Shown here: positions 17,449 to 26,707 of the stretch, one piece after another | Layout of the letters: the number at the start of each line of letters is the position of its first letter | How positions within the stretch are numbered: position 1 is the stretch's first letter | NCBI GenBank assembly: GCA_942491945.1 | Contig: CALODD010000050.1 | Span: forward strand, 48,226 to 112,225 | DNA length: 64,000 nt | Source of the DNA: JAJDYQ01 sp942491945 | GTDB taxonomy: Bacteria; Pseudomonadota; Gammaproteobacteria; JAJDYQ01 | Direction: 5' to 3' | Program-made: the position numbers and the translations under genes | Notes under the pieces: generated by a model | Databases searched by the model: none | What the model was told of the DNA's origin: nothing | The model's input: only the letters and a program-made list of their open reading frames with translations

Positions 17449-17766
17449 TTATTTACCCAGTGACTCGAGATAGGCTGCGATATCAGCCATATCTGCATCA
17501 GACATAGATTTAGCCTGAGCAACCATAGTTGGATGCTGACGGCTTCCATCCGCGTATGCCTTCAATGCACTCTGAATGTACATTGCTGACTGGCCACCAA
17601 TTTTAGGTGCCGTATACGTCGGATAAACGTTGTCCATATTCGGTACACCGTGACAGCCAACACAAGTAAATGCTTTATCTTTTCCAGCCGCCGCATCACC
17701 CGCGATAGCCGCAGAAGAAAGCAGACTGGTTGCCAGGACGAGGCCTGTAACGACAGTTGTTTTCAT
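17449..17766 (-). CDS. class I cytochrome c
   Basis: A 105-residue periplasmic cytochrome with a signal peptide (cleavage after SAAIA) and the heme motif CVGCH followed by GVPNMDNVYPTYTAPKIGG. The candidate axial Met lies in HPTMVAQ. It resembles the neighbouring cytochrome closely enough in layout (DMADIAAYLESL at the end) to suggest an old tandem duplication. It is the first gene of the two-gene unit and is separated from ctaB by about 120 bases. Confidence 0.9.
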   Translation of the reverse strand: MKTTVVTGLVLATSLLSSAAIAGDAAAGKDKAFTCVGCHGVPNMDNVYPTYTAPKIGGQSAMYIQSALKAYADGSRQHPTMVAQAKSMSDADMADIAAYLESLGK

Positions 17767-17888
17767 GAATCAATCCCCAAATGCATGGTTTATCAAAATT
17801 CGTCTATTTACCGGCAAAGGGCCGGCAAAAAAGTGCGCGCAGTATATCGCGCCTCGCTTATATATGAAATATCTTTTGCCTTATATCC

Positions 17889-18797
17889 CTATGAAAATAG
17901 GGCAATTATCGCCGGTACATAGTGGTCAAAAAGCAAAAATGCGAATAATGCCATCAGATAGACAATGGAATAGCCAAATGTCTTCATTGGCAAACGCTGA
18001 TCATCTTCTGGATAACGCATAAGCTGAATTGCGTAGTACAGGAATATCAGCCCCAGAACGATAGCTCCAGCCAGATACAGTTCACCGCTCATTTTCACCG
18101 CATAGGGCAATACTGAGACAGGTATAAGCAAAATGGTGTACAGCAGAATATGCAATCGCGTATAAGCGACGCCGTGCGTCACAGGCAACATCGGCAAGCG
18201 CGCCTTGGCGTACTCATGCTTTTTTGCGATCGCTAGCGCCCAGAAATGTGGTGGCGTCCAGACAAAAATAATCAGGAATAATAGTAATGCGTGTGGATGC
18301 ACTTCACCGGTCACTGCAACCCAGCCCAAAATGGGTGGTGCGGCGCCAGTTGCCCCGCCAATCACGATATTCTGTGGCGTCGCGCGCTTCAGGTACATAG
18401 TGTAAACAAAGGCATAGCCAATCAACGATATGAAGGTTAGTAATGCTGTCATCAAGTTGACCAGGCCAACCAGAATCAGCATCGACAGGCTACCCAGAAT
18501 CAACGCAAAGGCACCTGCCTGAACGGTATCGACCTGGCCGGTTGGAAGCGGGCGATTTTCAGTACGTCCCATATCAATATCGATTTTCTGATCAACAATA
18601 TGATTCACCACGGCTGCAGATGCTGCACCCAGACCAATGCCAATTGAACCAAAGATAAGGGCTGGAAGCGGAACCATGCCAGGTGTTGCCAACATCATGC
18701 CGACAATCGCCGTAAATACGATCAGGAAAACCACATTTGGCTTTGTTAGCTCGTAATAGCTTTCCCAGGTAGATTGTGTCACCGCTGCACCACTCAT
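17889..18797 (-). CDS. ctaB: protoheme IX farnesyltransferase (heme O synthase)
   Basis: Adds a farnesyl group to protoheme to make heme O, in the inner membrane. The 302-residue protein has about nine helices and the UbiA-superfamily Asp-rich motif NHIVDQKIDIDMGRTENRP. The second loop VWTPPHFWALAI is typical of CyoE/CtaB. It overlaps ctaA by 4 bases, giving co-translation of the two heme A enzymes. It is the last gene of the SURF1-SCO-ctaA-ctaB unit. Confidence 0.97.
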   Translation of the reverse strand: MSGAAVTQSTWESYYELTKPNVVFLIVFTAIVGMMLATPGMVPLPALIFGSIGIGLGAASAAVVNHIVDQKIDIDMGRTENRPLPTGQVDTVQAGAFALILGSLSMLILVGLVNLMTALLTFISLIGYAFVYTMYLKRATPQNIVIGGATGAAPPILGWVAVTGEVHPHALLLFLIIFVWTPPHFWALAIAKKHEYAKARLPMLPVTHGVAYTRLHILLYTILLIPVSVLPYAVKMSGELYLAGAIVLGLIFLYYAIQLMRYPEDDQRLPMKTFGYSIVYLMALFAFLLFDHYVPAIIALFS

Positions 18798-19828
18798 GAT
18801 GATCCCCCGACATGACTCGGCTGTTTCAGACTCAGGTGCGTACTATATACCAGCGACACCATTCCCAGTAGCAACAAAGCACCAACGGCATTATGTGCCG
18901 TTGCAACAACCAGCGGCAGAGAGAATACGATGTTACTGATACCGAGTGATACCTGAATTAGGAGAATCGTCATTACGATGCCCGCGACTTTTTTCAGGGT
19001 CTTGCTCACGTCTGATTTCATCAGACCGATCGTCAGTACGCTAAGGTAGACGAATGTAATCAGGGCACCGATCCGATGCGCCATATGAATGGCGGTACGA
19101 GCATCATGGTTCAAAACGCCAAATTCATAATTTTGACCAATGCCTCGCCACAATACGAAACCTTCACCCCAGTCCATCGGTGGCCACCACTGCTCCTGAC
19201 AGGTCGGAAAATCAGCACAGGCAAGCGCCGCATAGTTAGAACTCGTCCAACCTCCCAGAGCGATTTGCAGGACAACAATCACTAAACCAATGATACTGGC
19301 GAGACGAATATTCGCAGATGCTCCCGTTGCATTCGATAAATTAACGCGGCCTACTCGCATCACCAGTAGCCAGAGCAACGCAAGCGTCGTAAAACCACCG
19401 AGTAGATGCGCCATCACAATCACGGGTTTTAACTTCCAGGTCACCGTCCACATGCCCAGTACCGCCTGAAACAGAATTAGAGCCAGGATAAATGTGATCG
19501 TTTTGACTGGAATATCGGTTTCTTCTTTGCGATATTTCCAGGCGAGAACTGTCAACATGAATACGGTCAGAATCAATCCACCGGCAAAATAGCGATGCAC
19601 CATTTCCTTGATAGCTTTACTGAACTCTACAGGGCGCCAGGAATATTCCTCTTCTGCTGCTGTAATCTCAGCATCCGTTAAAGGCGCGACCACATGGCCG
19701 TAACAACCCGGCCAGTCAGGGCAACCCAAACCAGCATCAGCCAGACGAGTGAAAGCACCCAGCACCACGACCAGTATCGTTAGCCCTACCGCGAACAGTA
19801 GTAAATTTCCGTAGAGTTTTTTGTTCAT
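18794..19828 (-). CDS. ctaA: heme A synthase
   Basis: Oxidises heme O to heme A in the inner membrane. The 344-residue protein has eight transmembrane segments and the COX15/CtaA marks: TRLADAGLGCPDWPGCYG at the first loop, KEMVHRYFAG with a heme-ligand His, MAHLLGGF, and HMAHRIGAL plus ATAHNAVGA in the second half. A second extracytoplasmic Cys pair occurs in CADFPTCQ. One base separates it from the SCO-like gene and it overlaps ctaB by 4 bases. Confidence 0.97.
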   Translation of the reverse strand: MNKKLYGNLLLFAVGLTILVVVLGAFTRLADAGLGCPDWPGCYGHVVAPLTDAEITAAEEEYSWRPVEFSKAIKEMVHRYFAGGLILTVFMLTVLAWKYRKEETDIPVKTITFILALILFQAVLGMWTVTWKLKPVIVMAHLLGGFTTLALLWLLVMRVGRVNLSNATGASANIRLASIIGLVIVVLQIALGGWTSSNYAALACADFPTCQEQWWPPMDWGEGFVLWRGIGQNYEFGVLNHDARTAIHMAHRIGALITFVYLSVLTIGLMKSDVSKTLKKVAGIVMTILLIQVSLGISNIVFSLPLVVATAHNAVGALLLLGMVSLVYSTHLSLKQPSHVGGSS

Positions 19829-19829
19829 G

Positions 19830-20432
19830 TTACTGTCTTGGACGTATCCAGGTTGCTTTGAGTAACTGTCGTAAATCTTTTAGAACCGCAGACGGGTTAG
19901 CCTCGTGCGGATACTGCATCATCAGATTCCCCAGTGGATCGACAATATATATTCTGCTACTTATAGGAGAAATATTACCCTCGGTATATCCTGGGAACTG
20001 CTCAAGTAACGATGTACTTTCAGATGTAATTACAAAAGACCGCGTTCCTGGATTATCTTCCATTAACTTGGCTAGATCTGTTCCTTGCTCACTGATCACC
20101 ACACGCTGAATTCGATGTGCATCCTTACCTGCGGCTAGACGAACCTGGCGCATTTTATAAATGTTCTTCAAGCAGTCTTCCACACAGGGACTATCTGCGA
20201 ATTGCACCATCGACCACTGGCCAAGAAAACTATTGATATCAACATCCCCGCCGTCCTCGCCTTCGAGCTTAAAATTCTCAAGTGGGCGGGCAGGATGGAT
20301 CAGATCACCGTTGTTTTTACCTTCACCGGGCGCTGAAGAAAAATCAAAAAAACCCTGGTGCGTCAGCCAGGCCAAAACCGGCGACAAGACAAATATCGCC
20401 GCGATCAATATCATTCCGACACGAGCATTCAT
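19830..20432 (-). CDS. SCO/thioredoxin-like cytochrome oxidase accessory protein
   Basis: A 200-residue membrane-anchored protein (one N-terminal helix, residues 5-23) with a thioredoxin-like domain. The Cys pair CVEDC (CxxxC, about residue 90) sits where SCO proteins hold their copper ligands. The distal segment SRIYIVDPLGNLMMQYP matches the SCO strand before the His, but that His is not clear, so this is the SCO-like variant found beside SURF1 in pseudomonad-type clusters. A role in CuA assembly is inferred from context. Overlaps the SURF1 gene by 4 bases. Confidence 0.8.
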   Translation of the reverse strand: MNARVGMILIAAIFVLSPVLAWLTHQGFFDFSSAPGEGKNNGDLIHPARPLENFKLEGEDGGDVDINSFLGQWSMVQFADSPCVEDCLKNIYKMRQVRLAAGKDAHRIQRVVISEQGTDLAKLMEDNPGTRSFVITSESTSLLEQFPGYTEGNISPISSRIYIVDPLGNLMMQYPHEANPSAVLKDLRQLLKATWIRPRQ

Positions 20433-21193
20433 TTTCCGTCCTCGCTATCCTCTGGTAGACGACCCTCTGGCCTCAAGCTACCAACTACAAATAAAAATAT
20501 TAACGCTATCGCCAATGAATACCATTGAAACGCATAGCCCTGATGTTTCTTAGGCGTTGTGCGAACCGTCGGCTCCCACTCACGCACATAGCCATATTCA
20601 GCATCTGGATTAAGTAACAAGACCCAACTTGCCAGACGCACATCCAGCTTGTTCGCCAACCAGTGCATATCAAGATACGGCATCAAACGCGGCCACTGAT
20701 CTTTTGACTGATCTAGCGAACCGAGCCGGATACCGACATCGGGCGCATGATTCACGATGCCACTCAATGTTACCGCCTGATCATCTGCCAATATATCCAG
20801 TGTACGCAGGTCGCGGATCGGCTTTTCGAGCCATCCCCGATTAACCATGACCACAAGATTGCTGTCGCGTACTTTAAACGGCGTAAATACCATAACTCCA
20901 GGTCGACGATCTCTGAGCTGATTATCCAGCAACACATGGTGCTCGTTATCAAAGCGACCCTGCAGCTCTAATAGTCGATAGCGATAACGAGCAATATCAG
21001 CACCTTGCATATCTACCTGCATGACGTCTGACAGGGAAATCGCCGACTGCTGTGGCGCTGCACGGTAACTATCAACCAGTTTCTGCTTCTCTTCTGCCCT
21101 GTTCAATTGCCAGGTGCCAAGGGAGACCAATACGGCCAGCATCCCAATCACAATAAGGCTTGGTAATAGACTCGGACGAAATCGTTTTCCCAT
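20429..21193 (-). CDS. SURF1 family cytochrome oxidase assembly protein
   Basis: A 254-residue protein with transmembrane helices at both ends (residues 10-26 and 226-243), as in SURF1/Shy1. Conserved segments are LGTWQLNRAEEKQ, VLLDNQLRDRRPGVMVFTPF, VMVNRGWLEKP and the final HQGYAFQWYSLAIAL. SURF1 helps insert heme A into subunit I. It is the first gene of the SURF1-SCO-ctaA-ctaB unit and is divergent from the DUF2909 gene. Confidence 0.93.
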   Translation of the reverse strand: MGKRFRPSLLPSLIVIGMLAVLVSLGTWQLNRAEEKQKLVDSYRAAPQQSAISLSDVMQVDMQGADIARYRYRLLELQGRFDNEHHVLLDNQLRDRRPGVMVFTPFKVRDSNLVVMVNRGWLEKPIRDLRTLDILADDQAVTLSGIVNHAPDVGIRLGSLDQSKDQWPRLMPYLDMHWLANKLDVRLASWVLLLNPDAEYGYVREWEPTVRTTPKKHQGYAFQWYSLAIALIFLFVVGSLRPEGRLPEDSEDGK

Positions 21194-21279
21194 AATAAAG
21201 TCAAACGACCTGCATAATGACTACGCTATAATGCGCACTAGGTATTTCACATAGCCGCTTATTAGTTGCAGGAGTCATT

Positions 21280-21489
21280 TTGTCTAAAATCATCGTAATC
21301 CTGGTACTCATCGCTATCCTTGGATCACTGGCCTCTGGTCTATATTTCATGATGAAGGATCATGATGACTCTGATCGCATGGTACGAGCCCTTACTATCC
21401 GAATCGTATTATCAATTGGACTTTTTATCTTCCTGATGATCGGTTATTACCTGGAATGGTTCCAGCCTAATACGCATCTACCGTACTAA
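21280..21489 (+). CDS. twin-transmembrane DUF2909 protein
   Basis: A 69-residue protein with two helices separated by a short acidic loop (MMKDHDDSDRMVRALTIRI). This layout is the DUF2909 family, regularly found between coxC and SURF1 in gammaproteobacteria. The start codon is TTG at 21280, supported by AGGAG six bases upstream, and no ATG fits. The conserved location suggests a small accessory role in cytochrome oxidase assembly. It is followed by a strong bidirectional terminator shared with coxC. Confidence 0.9.
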   Translation: MSKIIVILVLIAILGSLASGLYFMMKDHDDSDRMVRALTIRIVLSIGLFIFLMIGYYLEWFQPNTHLPY

Positions 21490-21510
21490 TTTCCCAGGAA
21501 TTTAATCGAT

Positions 21511-21548
21511 AAAAAAAGGGGCGTTGTGATGACACAACGCCCCTTTTA
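21511..21548. terminator. bidirectional intrinsic terminator
   Basis: A 14-bp stem containing AGGGGCGTTGTG / CACAACGCCCCT with A/T tracts on both flanks lies between the convergent DUF2909 gene and coxC and can stop transcription from either. Confidence 0.94.
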
Positions 21549-21565
21549 CATTTACTCGCGGTAAA

Positions 21566-22438
21566 TTAGATCCAGTATACGAAGATAAACAGACCTAACC
21601 AGACTACGTCAACAAAGTGCCAGTACCAGGCAACACCTTCAAACGCGAAGTGGTTTTCTTTCGTAAAGTGACCTTTCATAGAACGTATCATGATAACAAC
21701 CAACATGGTTGCACCCATCGTCACGTGAAAACCGTGGAAGCCGGTTAACATGAAGAACGTCGAACCATAGATACCAGATCCCATTGTCAGATTAATCTCA
21801 TCACTATAAGCAATTGAATATTCCCATGCCTGCAGGCCGACAAATACGTAACCTAGAACGATCGTAGCCAGTAACCATAGAACCAGTCCGGTACGTTGGC
21901 CTTTTTTCAGTGCCCAATGTGCAAATGTAACGGTCACGCCAGAAGCAAGAAGCAGTAACGTGTTAATTGCTGGTAAGCCCCATGCATTAAGTGTACTAAA
22001 ATCACCGCCAACATTACCCGGACCATTACTTGGCCAGGCTTCATCAAATGCAGGCCATAGCAGTGCGTTGGTATTCATGCCATCACCCTCACCCAGCAAC
22101 CATGGAATTGACAGTACACGTGCATAATAGAGAGCGCCAAAGAAGGCAGCAAAGAACATCACTTCAGAGAAGATGAACCAGCCCATACCCATACGGAATG
22201 ACGTATCGACCTGAGCGTTGTAATAACCATCCTCACTCTCCTGAATGACTTGACCAAACCAGCCATACATCATGTAAATAACAATCGCGAGACCGCCATA
22301 CATAATGATGTTGCCTGCTTCGTTACCATTCAGGTAATTAGAAAAACCAACAACTGCTGTTGTCAGGCCAATAGAACCGAGAATAGGCCACTTGGTTCCG
22401 TGTGGTATGTAATAGCTACCGTCTGCTGCGTTTGCCAT
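21566..22438 (-). CDS. coxC: cytochrome c oxidase subunit III
   Basis: The 290-residue inner-membrane subunit has seven hydrophobic segments. Key family segments are FRMGMGWFIFSEVMFFAAFF, with the conserved Glu, FFMLTGFHGFHVTMGA, and the C-terminal FEGVAWYWHFVDVVWLGLF. A second acidic helix start, LQAWEYS, is also family-typical. Subunit III stabilises the proton uptake of subunit I. It is the last gene of the coxB-coxA-small ORF-ctaG-coxC transcription unit and ends at the shared terminator. Confidence 0.97.
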   Translation of the reverse strand: MANAADGSYYIPHGTKWPILGSIGLTTAVVGFSNYLNGNEAGNIIMYGGLAIVIYMMYGWFGQVIQESEDGYYNAQVDTSFRMGMGWFIFSEVMFFAAFFGALYYARVLSIPWLLGEGDGMNTNALLWPAFDEAWPSNGPGNVGGDFSTLNAWGLPAINTLLLLASGVTVTFAHWALKKGQRTGLVLWLLATIVLGYVFVGLQAWEYSIAYSDEINLTMGSGIYGSTFFMLTGFHGFHVTMGATMLVVIMIRSMKGHFTKENHFAFEGVAWYWHFVDVVWLGLFIFVYWI

Positions 22439-22472
22439 TTTTTTCTACCCTTTTATTTCAAATTAAAATTAA

Positions 22473-23051
22473 TTACTTGCTCGCAACTTTGCCTTTATCC
22501 ATTTCATAAAATGTATACGACAAAGTTATCGACTCAATCTCTTCCGGCAATTCCGGATCTACCATAAACCGAAGTGGCATATCTTTGCCTTCATTCGGTC
22601 CAAATGCCTGTTCGTTAAAACAGAAACATTCCATCTTATGAAAGTACGGTGTTGCTATTGCAGGCACAACATTCGGTACCGCCTGCGCCACCTTATTCTC
22701 AGCAGAAATATTCTCTGCATAGAACATGGCTTCCTCAAGCTTGCCAGGATGAACCTCCATCTGGTAAGCCTGCGCCTTAAACTTCCATTTATCCTTTTCG
22801 TGCATATTCGTAATGAACTGCACACTTACTTTCCGGCTTAGATCGACCTTCGGCGCTGCTTTTGCGACACCTTCAGCTTTTTCCTCTAAATCGGTAAAGC
22901 GTAAACCTGTAACCTCGCAGAAAACTTCATACAGAGGAACCAATGCAAATGAGAAACCAGACATAAAGAAGACTATAGCAACCAACATGGTCACGACCTT
23001 CTTATTCGATTTCCGATCTTGCGTAACTCCTGTTACCTCTTCCTTTTCCAC
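22473..23051 (-). CDS. ctaG: cytochrome c oxidase assembly protein CtaG/Cox11
   Basis: Delivers copper to the CuB site of subunit I. The 192-residue protein has an N-terminal signal anchor and a periplasmic immunoglobulin-like domain. The paired-Cys motif is KMECFCFNEQ (C-F-C), the copper-binding signature of Cox11, and a third conserved Cys lies in VFCEVTG near the anchor. The start is a GTG located 4 bases after the stop of the 37-codon gene, suggesting coupled translation. Confidence 0.96.
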   Translation of the reverse strand: MEKEEVTGVTQDRKSNKKVVTMLVAIVFFMSGFSFALVPLYEVFCEVTGLRFTDLEEKAEGVAKAAPKVDLSRKVSVQFITNMHEKDKWKFKAQAYQMEVHPGKLEEAMFYAENISAENKVAQAVPNVVPAIATPYFHKMECFCFNEQAFGPNEGKDMPLRFMVDPELPEEIESITLSYTFYEMDKGKVASK

Positions 23052-23055
23052 AAAA

Positions 23056-23169
23056 CTATTTATTCAATAGACTAGAGACAATATATGTACCATAAAAAGC
23101 AAAAGCGACTAAGAACAGAACAATAACCGTCTTAATGTTTTTACTTTTTTTATCACTATCTCCACTCAT
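23056..23169 (-). CDS. 37-residue single-pass membrane protein in the cox operon
   Basis: A small ORF between coxA and ctaG, translating to a charged N-terminus (SGDSDKKSKN), one helix (IKTVIVLFLVAFAFYGTYIV) and a short tail. The start ATG is at 23169. A similarly placed tiny single-helix protein is found in other gammaproteobacterial aa3-oxidase operons, so it is probably a real accessory subunit or assembly factor. It is linked to ctaG by a 4-base gap. The helix, the charge pattern (positive and negative on the inside) and position support it; no function is known. Confidence 0.75.
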   Translation of the reverse strand: MSGDSDKKSKNIKTVIVLFLVAFAFYGTYIVSSLLNK

Positions 23170-23234
23170 AACTTAATCCATGAAACGTGTCGCCAGCCCA
23201 ACTTAAATTAAGCGGGCTGGCGACTTGTCTCGTA

Positions 23235-24812
23235 TTACTTAATTACTGGAGCCTTATCAAACGTATGGTAAGGAGCTGGTGAAGCCATTTGTTCAAATTC
23301 CAGACCAGTTGCGCCTTCCCAAACCTGATCAGTTGCTTTTTCACCACCTTTGATTGTCTTGTAAACAATCCAGCAGAAATAAACCTGAGCCAGACCGAAA
23401 GCAAAACCACCAATACTTGAAACCATATTCCAGTCAGTAAACTGTACAGAGTAGTCAGGAATACGACGAGGCATACCTGCAAGTCCCAGGAAGTGCTGAG
23501 GGAAGAACAGTACGTTTACAGCAATTGTAGACCACCAGAAGTGAATCTTGCCGTGAGTTTCGTTGTACATATGACCCGTCCACTTAGGCATCCAGTAGTA
23601 AGCTGCTGCCATGATTGAGTAGATCGCACCAGTTACTAGTACATAGTGGAAGTGAGCTACTACGAAGTAAGTGTCATGGTACTGGAAGTCAACTGGAGTA
23701 ATTGCCAGCATCAGTCCTGAGAAACCACCGATTGTGAACAGAATTACAAATGCCAGAGAGAACAGCATTGGCGTTTCAAACGTCATTGAGCCTTTCCACA
23801 TCGTGGACACCCAATTAAAGACCTTCACACCGGTTGGCACCGCAATCATCATCGTCGCATACATGAAGAACAATTCACCCGCGAGTGGCATGCCTACTGT
23901 AAACATGTGGTGAGCCCATACGATGAATGACAGGAATGCGATTGATGCTGTTGCATAAACCATTGAGCTGTAACCAAACAGTGGCTTACGTGCAAACGTC
24001 GGGATAATCGCAGAAACGATACCGAACGCTGGCAGGATCATGATGTATACCTCAGGATGACCGAAGAACCAGAAGATATGCTGGAACATTACCGGGTCAC
24101 CACCTGCGGCTGCATTGAAGAAGCCAGTGTCAAAAAATTTGTCAGTCAGCAGCATAGTTACCGCACCTGCAAATACTGGCATAACTGCAATCAGCAGGTA
24201 CGCAGTAATAAACCACGTCCAGACGAACAGAGGCATTTTCATCAGTGTCATGCCTGGAGCACGCATATTCATAATCGTAGCGATAACGTTAATCGCACCC
24301 ATGACTGAAGAAATACCCAACAAGTGGATAGCAAAGATCAGGAATGGGAATGCATCGCCTGTTTGCAGAACCAGTGGCGCATACAGTGTCCAACCGCCGG
24401 CAGGGGCACCGCCGTCCATGAACAGGGTAGAAGCCAGCATTGTGAATGCGAAAGGCAGGATCCAGAAAGACCAGTTGTTCATACGTGGCAGAGCCATGTC
24501 TGGAGCACCGATCATCATTGGAATTAACCAGTTAGCCAGGCCAACGAATGCCGGCATAACCGCGCCGAATACCATCACAAGTGCGTGCATGGTCGTCATC
24601 TGGTTAAAGAAGTGTGGATCTACAACCTGAAGTCCAGGCTGGAATAGTTCCATACGAATTACCATCGCCATGGCACCGCCAAACATAAACATAGCGAGGG
24701 AGAACAACAGATACAATGTACCGATGTCTTTGTGGTTAGTTGTACGAACCCAACGCATCAGGCCTTTCTCAGGACCGTGATCGTGGTCGTCGTGTGCTAC
24801 TGCTTCACTCAT
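23235..24812 (-). CDS. coxA: cytochrome c oxidase subunit I (aa3 type)
   Basis: The catalytic heme a / heme a3-CuB subunit of the terminal oxidase. The 525-residue protein has twelve transmembrane helices. Visible ligands are the heme a His in TMHALVMVFG, the CuB His-Tyr pair in FGHPEVYIMI, the CuB His-His in VWAHHMFT and the a3/a ligands in VAHFHYVL. The D-channel Asp/Asn region (GLANWLIPMM) and the K-channel are conserved, placing it in the A1 class. It follows coxB by 57 bases and precedes the 37-codon gene. Confidence 0.98.
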   Translation of the reverse strand: MSEAVAHDDHDHGPEKGLMRWVRTTNHKDIGTLYLLFSLAMFMFGGAMAMVIRMELFQPGLQVVDPHFFNQMTTMHALVMVFGAVMPAFVGLANWLIPMMIGAPDMALPRMNNWSFWILPFAFTMLASTLFMDGGAPAGGWTLYAPLVLQTGDAFPFLIFAIHLLGISSVMGAINVIATIMNMRAPGMTLMKMPLFVWTWFITAYLLIAVMPVFAGAVTMLLTDKFFDTGFFNAAAGGDPVMFQHIFWFFGHPEVYIMILPAFGIVSAIIPTFARKPLFGYSSMVYATASIAFLSFIVWAHHMFTVGMPLAGELFFMYATMMIAVPTGVKVFNWVSTMWKGSMTFETPMLFSLAFVILFTIGGFSGLMLAITPVDFQYHDTYFVVAHFHYVLVTGAIYSIMAAAYYWMPKWTGHMYNETHGKIHFWWSTIAVNVLFFPQHFLGLAGMPRRIPDYSVQFTDWNMVSSIGGFAFGLAQVYFCWIVYKTIKGGEKATDQVWEGATGLEFEQMASPAPYHTFDKAPVIK

Positions 24813-24869
24813 GGATAGTCTCCGTAAGTCTAAAATTTAGATATATTAGTTTTTATTAAGCGAGATCGA

Positions 24870-26033
24870 TTAACGAGCTGCTTTAACATCAGCTGGCTGA
24901 ACTGAATCACCGGCTTTGTTATCCCAGGCATTGCGCTGATAAGTCAGCACCGCAGCCAGATCAACATCACTCATTTGATCCTTATATGCAGCCATAGCTG
25001 TACCGGCTTTACCATCCATAACGATACCCATGTGATCTGCAACAGGACCTGTTGCAACTGCGCTACCGTTAATTGCTGGGAACGTCGGCGGCAGACCCAT
25101 GCCATTCAGCTGGTGACAACCAACACACTGTGTGTTGTAAACCTCTTCACCTTTGGCGTAGAGATCATCAGCAGTCCAGACCTTGTCAGCTGCTGCGACA
25201 ACTTCTGCCTCAGCGCCTTTCTGCTCCTGCGCCCATTTGGCGAACTCTTCTTTGCTCACGGCGCGAACAACGATCGGCATATAACCGTGGTCCTTACCAC
25301 ACAACTCGGCACACTGACCGCGATAAACGCCTTCCTTCTCGATTACAGTCCACATCTCGTTAATGAAGCCAGGAATTGCATCCTGCTTCTGACCGATCTC
25401 TGGAACCCACCAGGCGTGAATTACGTCAGACGCTGTTAACAGGAACTGAATCTTGGTACCAACCGGCACAACCAGCTCGTTATCAACATCTAATAGATAG
25501 TTATCAACCGCGAGTGGGTCCCCGTAGATCGCTTTACGGCTATCAGCTGAAAGTGAACTAATGAATTGAACGCCCTGCGCATCACCATTTAAGTATTCAT
25601 ATTCCCATTTCCACTGATGACCTGTGACTTTGATATCAATCTCAGATTTAGTTGTGTCTGCCATGAATACCAGAGTCTTGGTAGCTGGAATCGCCATGCC
25701 TACCAGAATCAGGAAAGGAACAACTGTCCAGAGGATTTCCATGGTTGTGCTCTCATGGAAAGTCGCAGGAACCGCGCCTTTGGATTTACGATGAGCAAAC
25801 ATCGAATAAAACATGGCACCAAATACCACGATACCGATAACGACACAGATCCAGAGGATCAACATGTGAAGGTCATAAACCTCGTTACTGATAGGCGTCA
25901 CACCTCGCGTCATGTTCAGCGTGTCCATGTACCCAGCTGCGGGTGACTGTATTCCAGCCGCCATCGCTATCATGGTCGCTGCGATGAGCTTGTTTATTTT
26001 ACGCAACATCGTTTTGTTACTCCCAGTAGTCAT
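24870..26033 (-). CDS. coxB: cytochrome c oxidase subunit II with fused cytochrome c domain
   Basis: The 387-residue subunit has an N-terminal signal sequence, two transmembrane helices (about 53-75 and 98-118) and the periplasmic CuA domain. CuA ligands are His206, Cys241, Cys245, His249 and Met252 (CAELCGKDHGYM). A C-terminal class-I cytochrome c follows, with heme motif CVGCH at 303-307 and a likely Met ligand in GKAGTAMAAY. This is the caa3-like form of subunit II, which receives electrons through its own heme c. It is the first gene of the oxidase operon, after the DUF2244 gene. Confidence 0.97.
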   Translation of the reverse strand: MTTGSNKTMLRKINKLIAATMIAMAAGIQSPAAGYMDTLNMTRGVTPISNEVYDLHMLILWICVVIGIVVFGAMFYSMFAHRKSKGAVPATFHESTTMEILWTVVPFLILVGMAIPATKTLVFMADTTKSEIDIKVTGHQWKWEYEYLNGDAQGVQFISSLSADSRKAIYGDPLAVDNYLLDVDNELVVPVGTKIQFLLTASDVIHAWWVPEIGQKQDAIPGFINEMWTVIEKEGVYRGQCAELCGKDHGYMPIVVRAVSKEEFAKWAQEQKGAEAEVVAAADKVWTADDLYAKGEEVYNTQCVGCHQLNGMGLPPTFPAINGSAVATGPVADHMGIVMDGKAGTAMAAYKDQMSDVDLAAVLTYQRNAWDNKAGDSVQPADVKAAR

Positions 26034-26063
26034 CTAAGTTATAAATTCTTTATTAACAGGCTG

Positions 26064-26546
26064 TTACACTACCCGTTTTAGTTTTCCGGCGAGAACCTCA
26101 CGTTCCTCCTCATCCAGAAAACCACCAATCTCTGTTCGCTGCCCATGTGACTGAATCACCAGACGGCTCGGATACCAGACTGTCTCCGGCACCTCTAAAC
26201 GCACCTTTGCCCAGTACCGCTGCAGACGGGTAGTTGTTTTAACTTCCCTGCGCCCCTTGCAAATCTCAACAATGTCACCATCTATTGAGACAGTCTCCTG
26301 GTTCATGCTTTTGGATGAAACCAGATAGAGCGCATATGCGAGTGCCAGTAATTCAGCACCAGCAAATGGAAAGATTAACCAGGCCCCCTGCCAGGCAAAC
26401 CATGCCGCAATACTCAAAGAGACCGCAGACATCCATGCTAAAAATTGTAAATTCCCCTGCCAATTCAACGAGCTATTAGGTCTAATGGTAATGGTGACAA
26501 CACCATTATCGAGCCGCTCATCAATCATAATCAGCAATCCCCACAT
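26064..26546 (-). CDS. DUF2244 domain membrane protein
   Basis: A 160-residue protein with two central helices (about residues 27-68, LAWMSAVSLSIAAWFAWQGAW then LIFPFAGAELLALAYALY) and a cytoplasmic beta-rich C-terminus (VSIDGDIVEICKGRR). This matches DUF2244, which regularly stands next to coxB in proteobacteria and is thought to be an oxidase accessory protein. Starting at a Met six residues in is also possible. It lies 30 bases upstream of coxB and is probably the first gene of the transcript. Confidence 0.85.
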   Translation of the reverse strand: MWGLLIMIDERLDNGVVTITIRPNSSLNWQGNLQFLAWMSAVSLSIAAWFAWQGAWLIFPFAGAELLALAYALYLVSSKSMNQETVSIDGDIVEICKGRREVKTTTRLQRYWAKVRLEVPETVWYPSRLVIQSHGQRTEIGGFLDEEEREVLAGKLKRVV

Positions 26547-26707
26547 ACTCCTGGTTCAGCAAAAAGCGCGCAAACGTCTTCCTGCAGAGGGAAACGGGCG
26601 CGAAGTATACATAGATCAAGGGGTAGATGTGAAGCATTTATTAGCGGGCGCTAATCTGATTCACGTCAAATTAGATGAAAATTCTGAAACAGAATCGAGA
26701 ATTTGGA

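Noticed and set aside
24115..24630. 171-codon plus-strand frame inside coxA
   Set aside because: It is a mirror frame of an undoubted oxidase gene with low-complexity residue use and no ribosome site.
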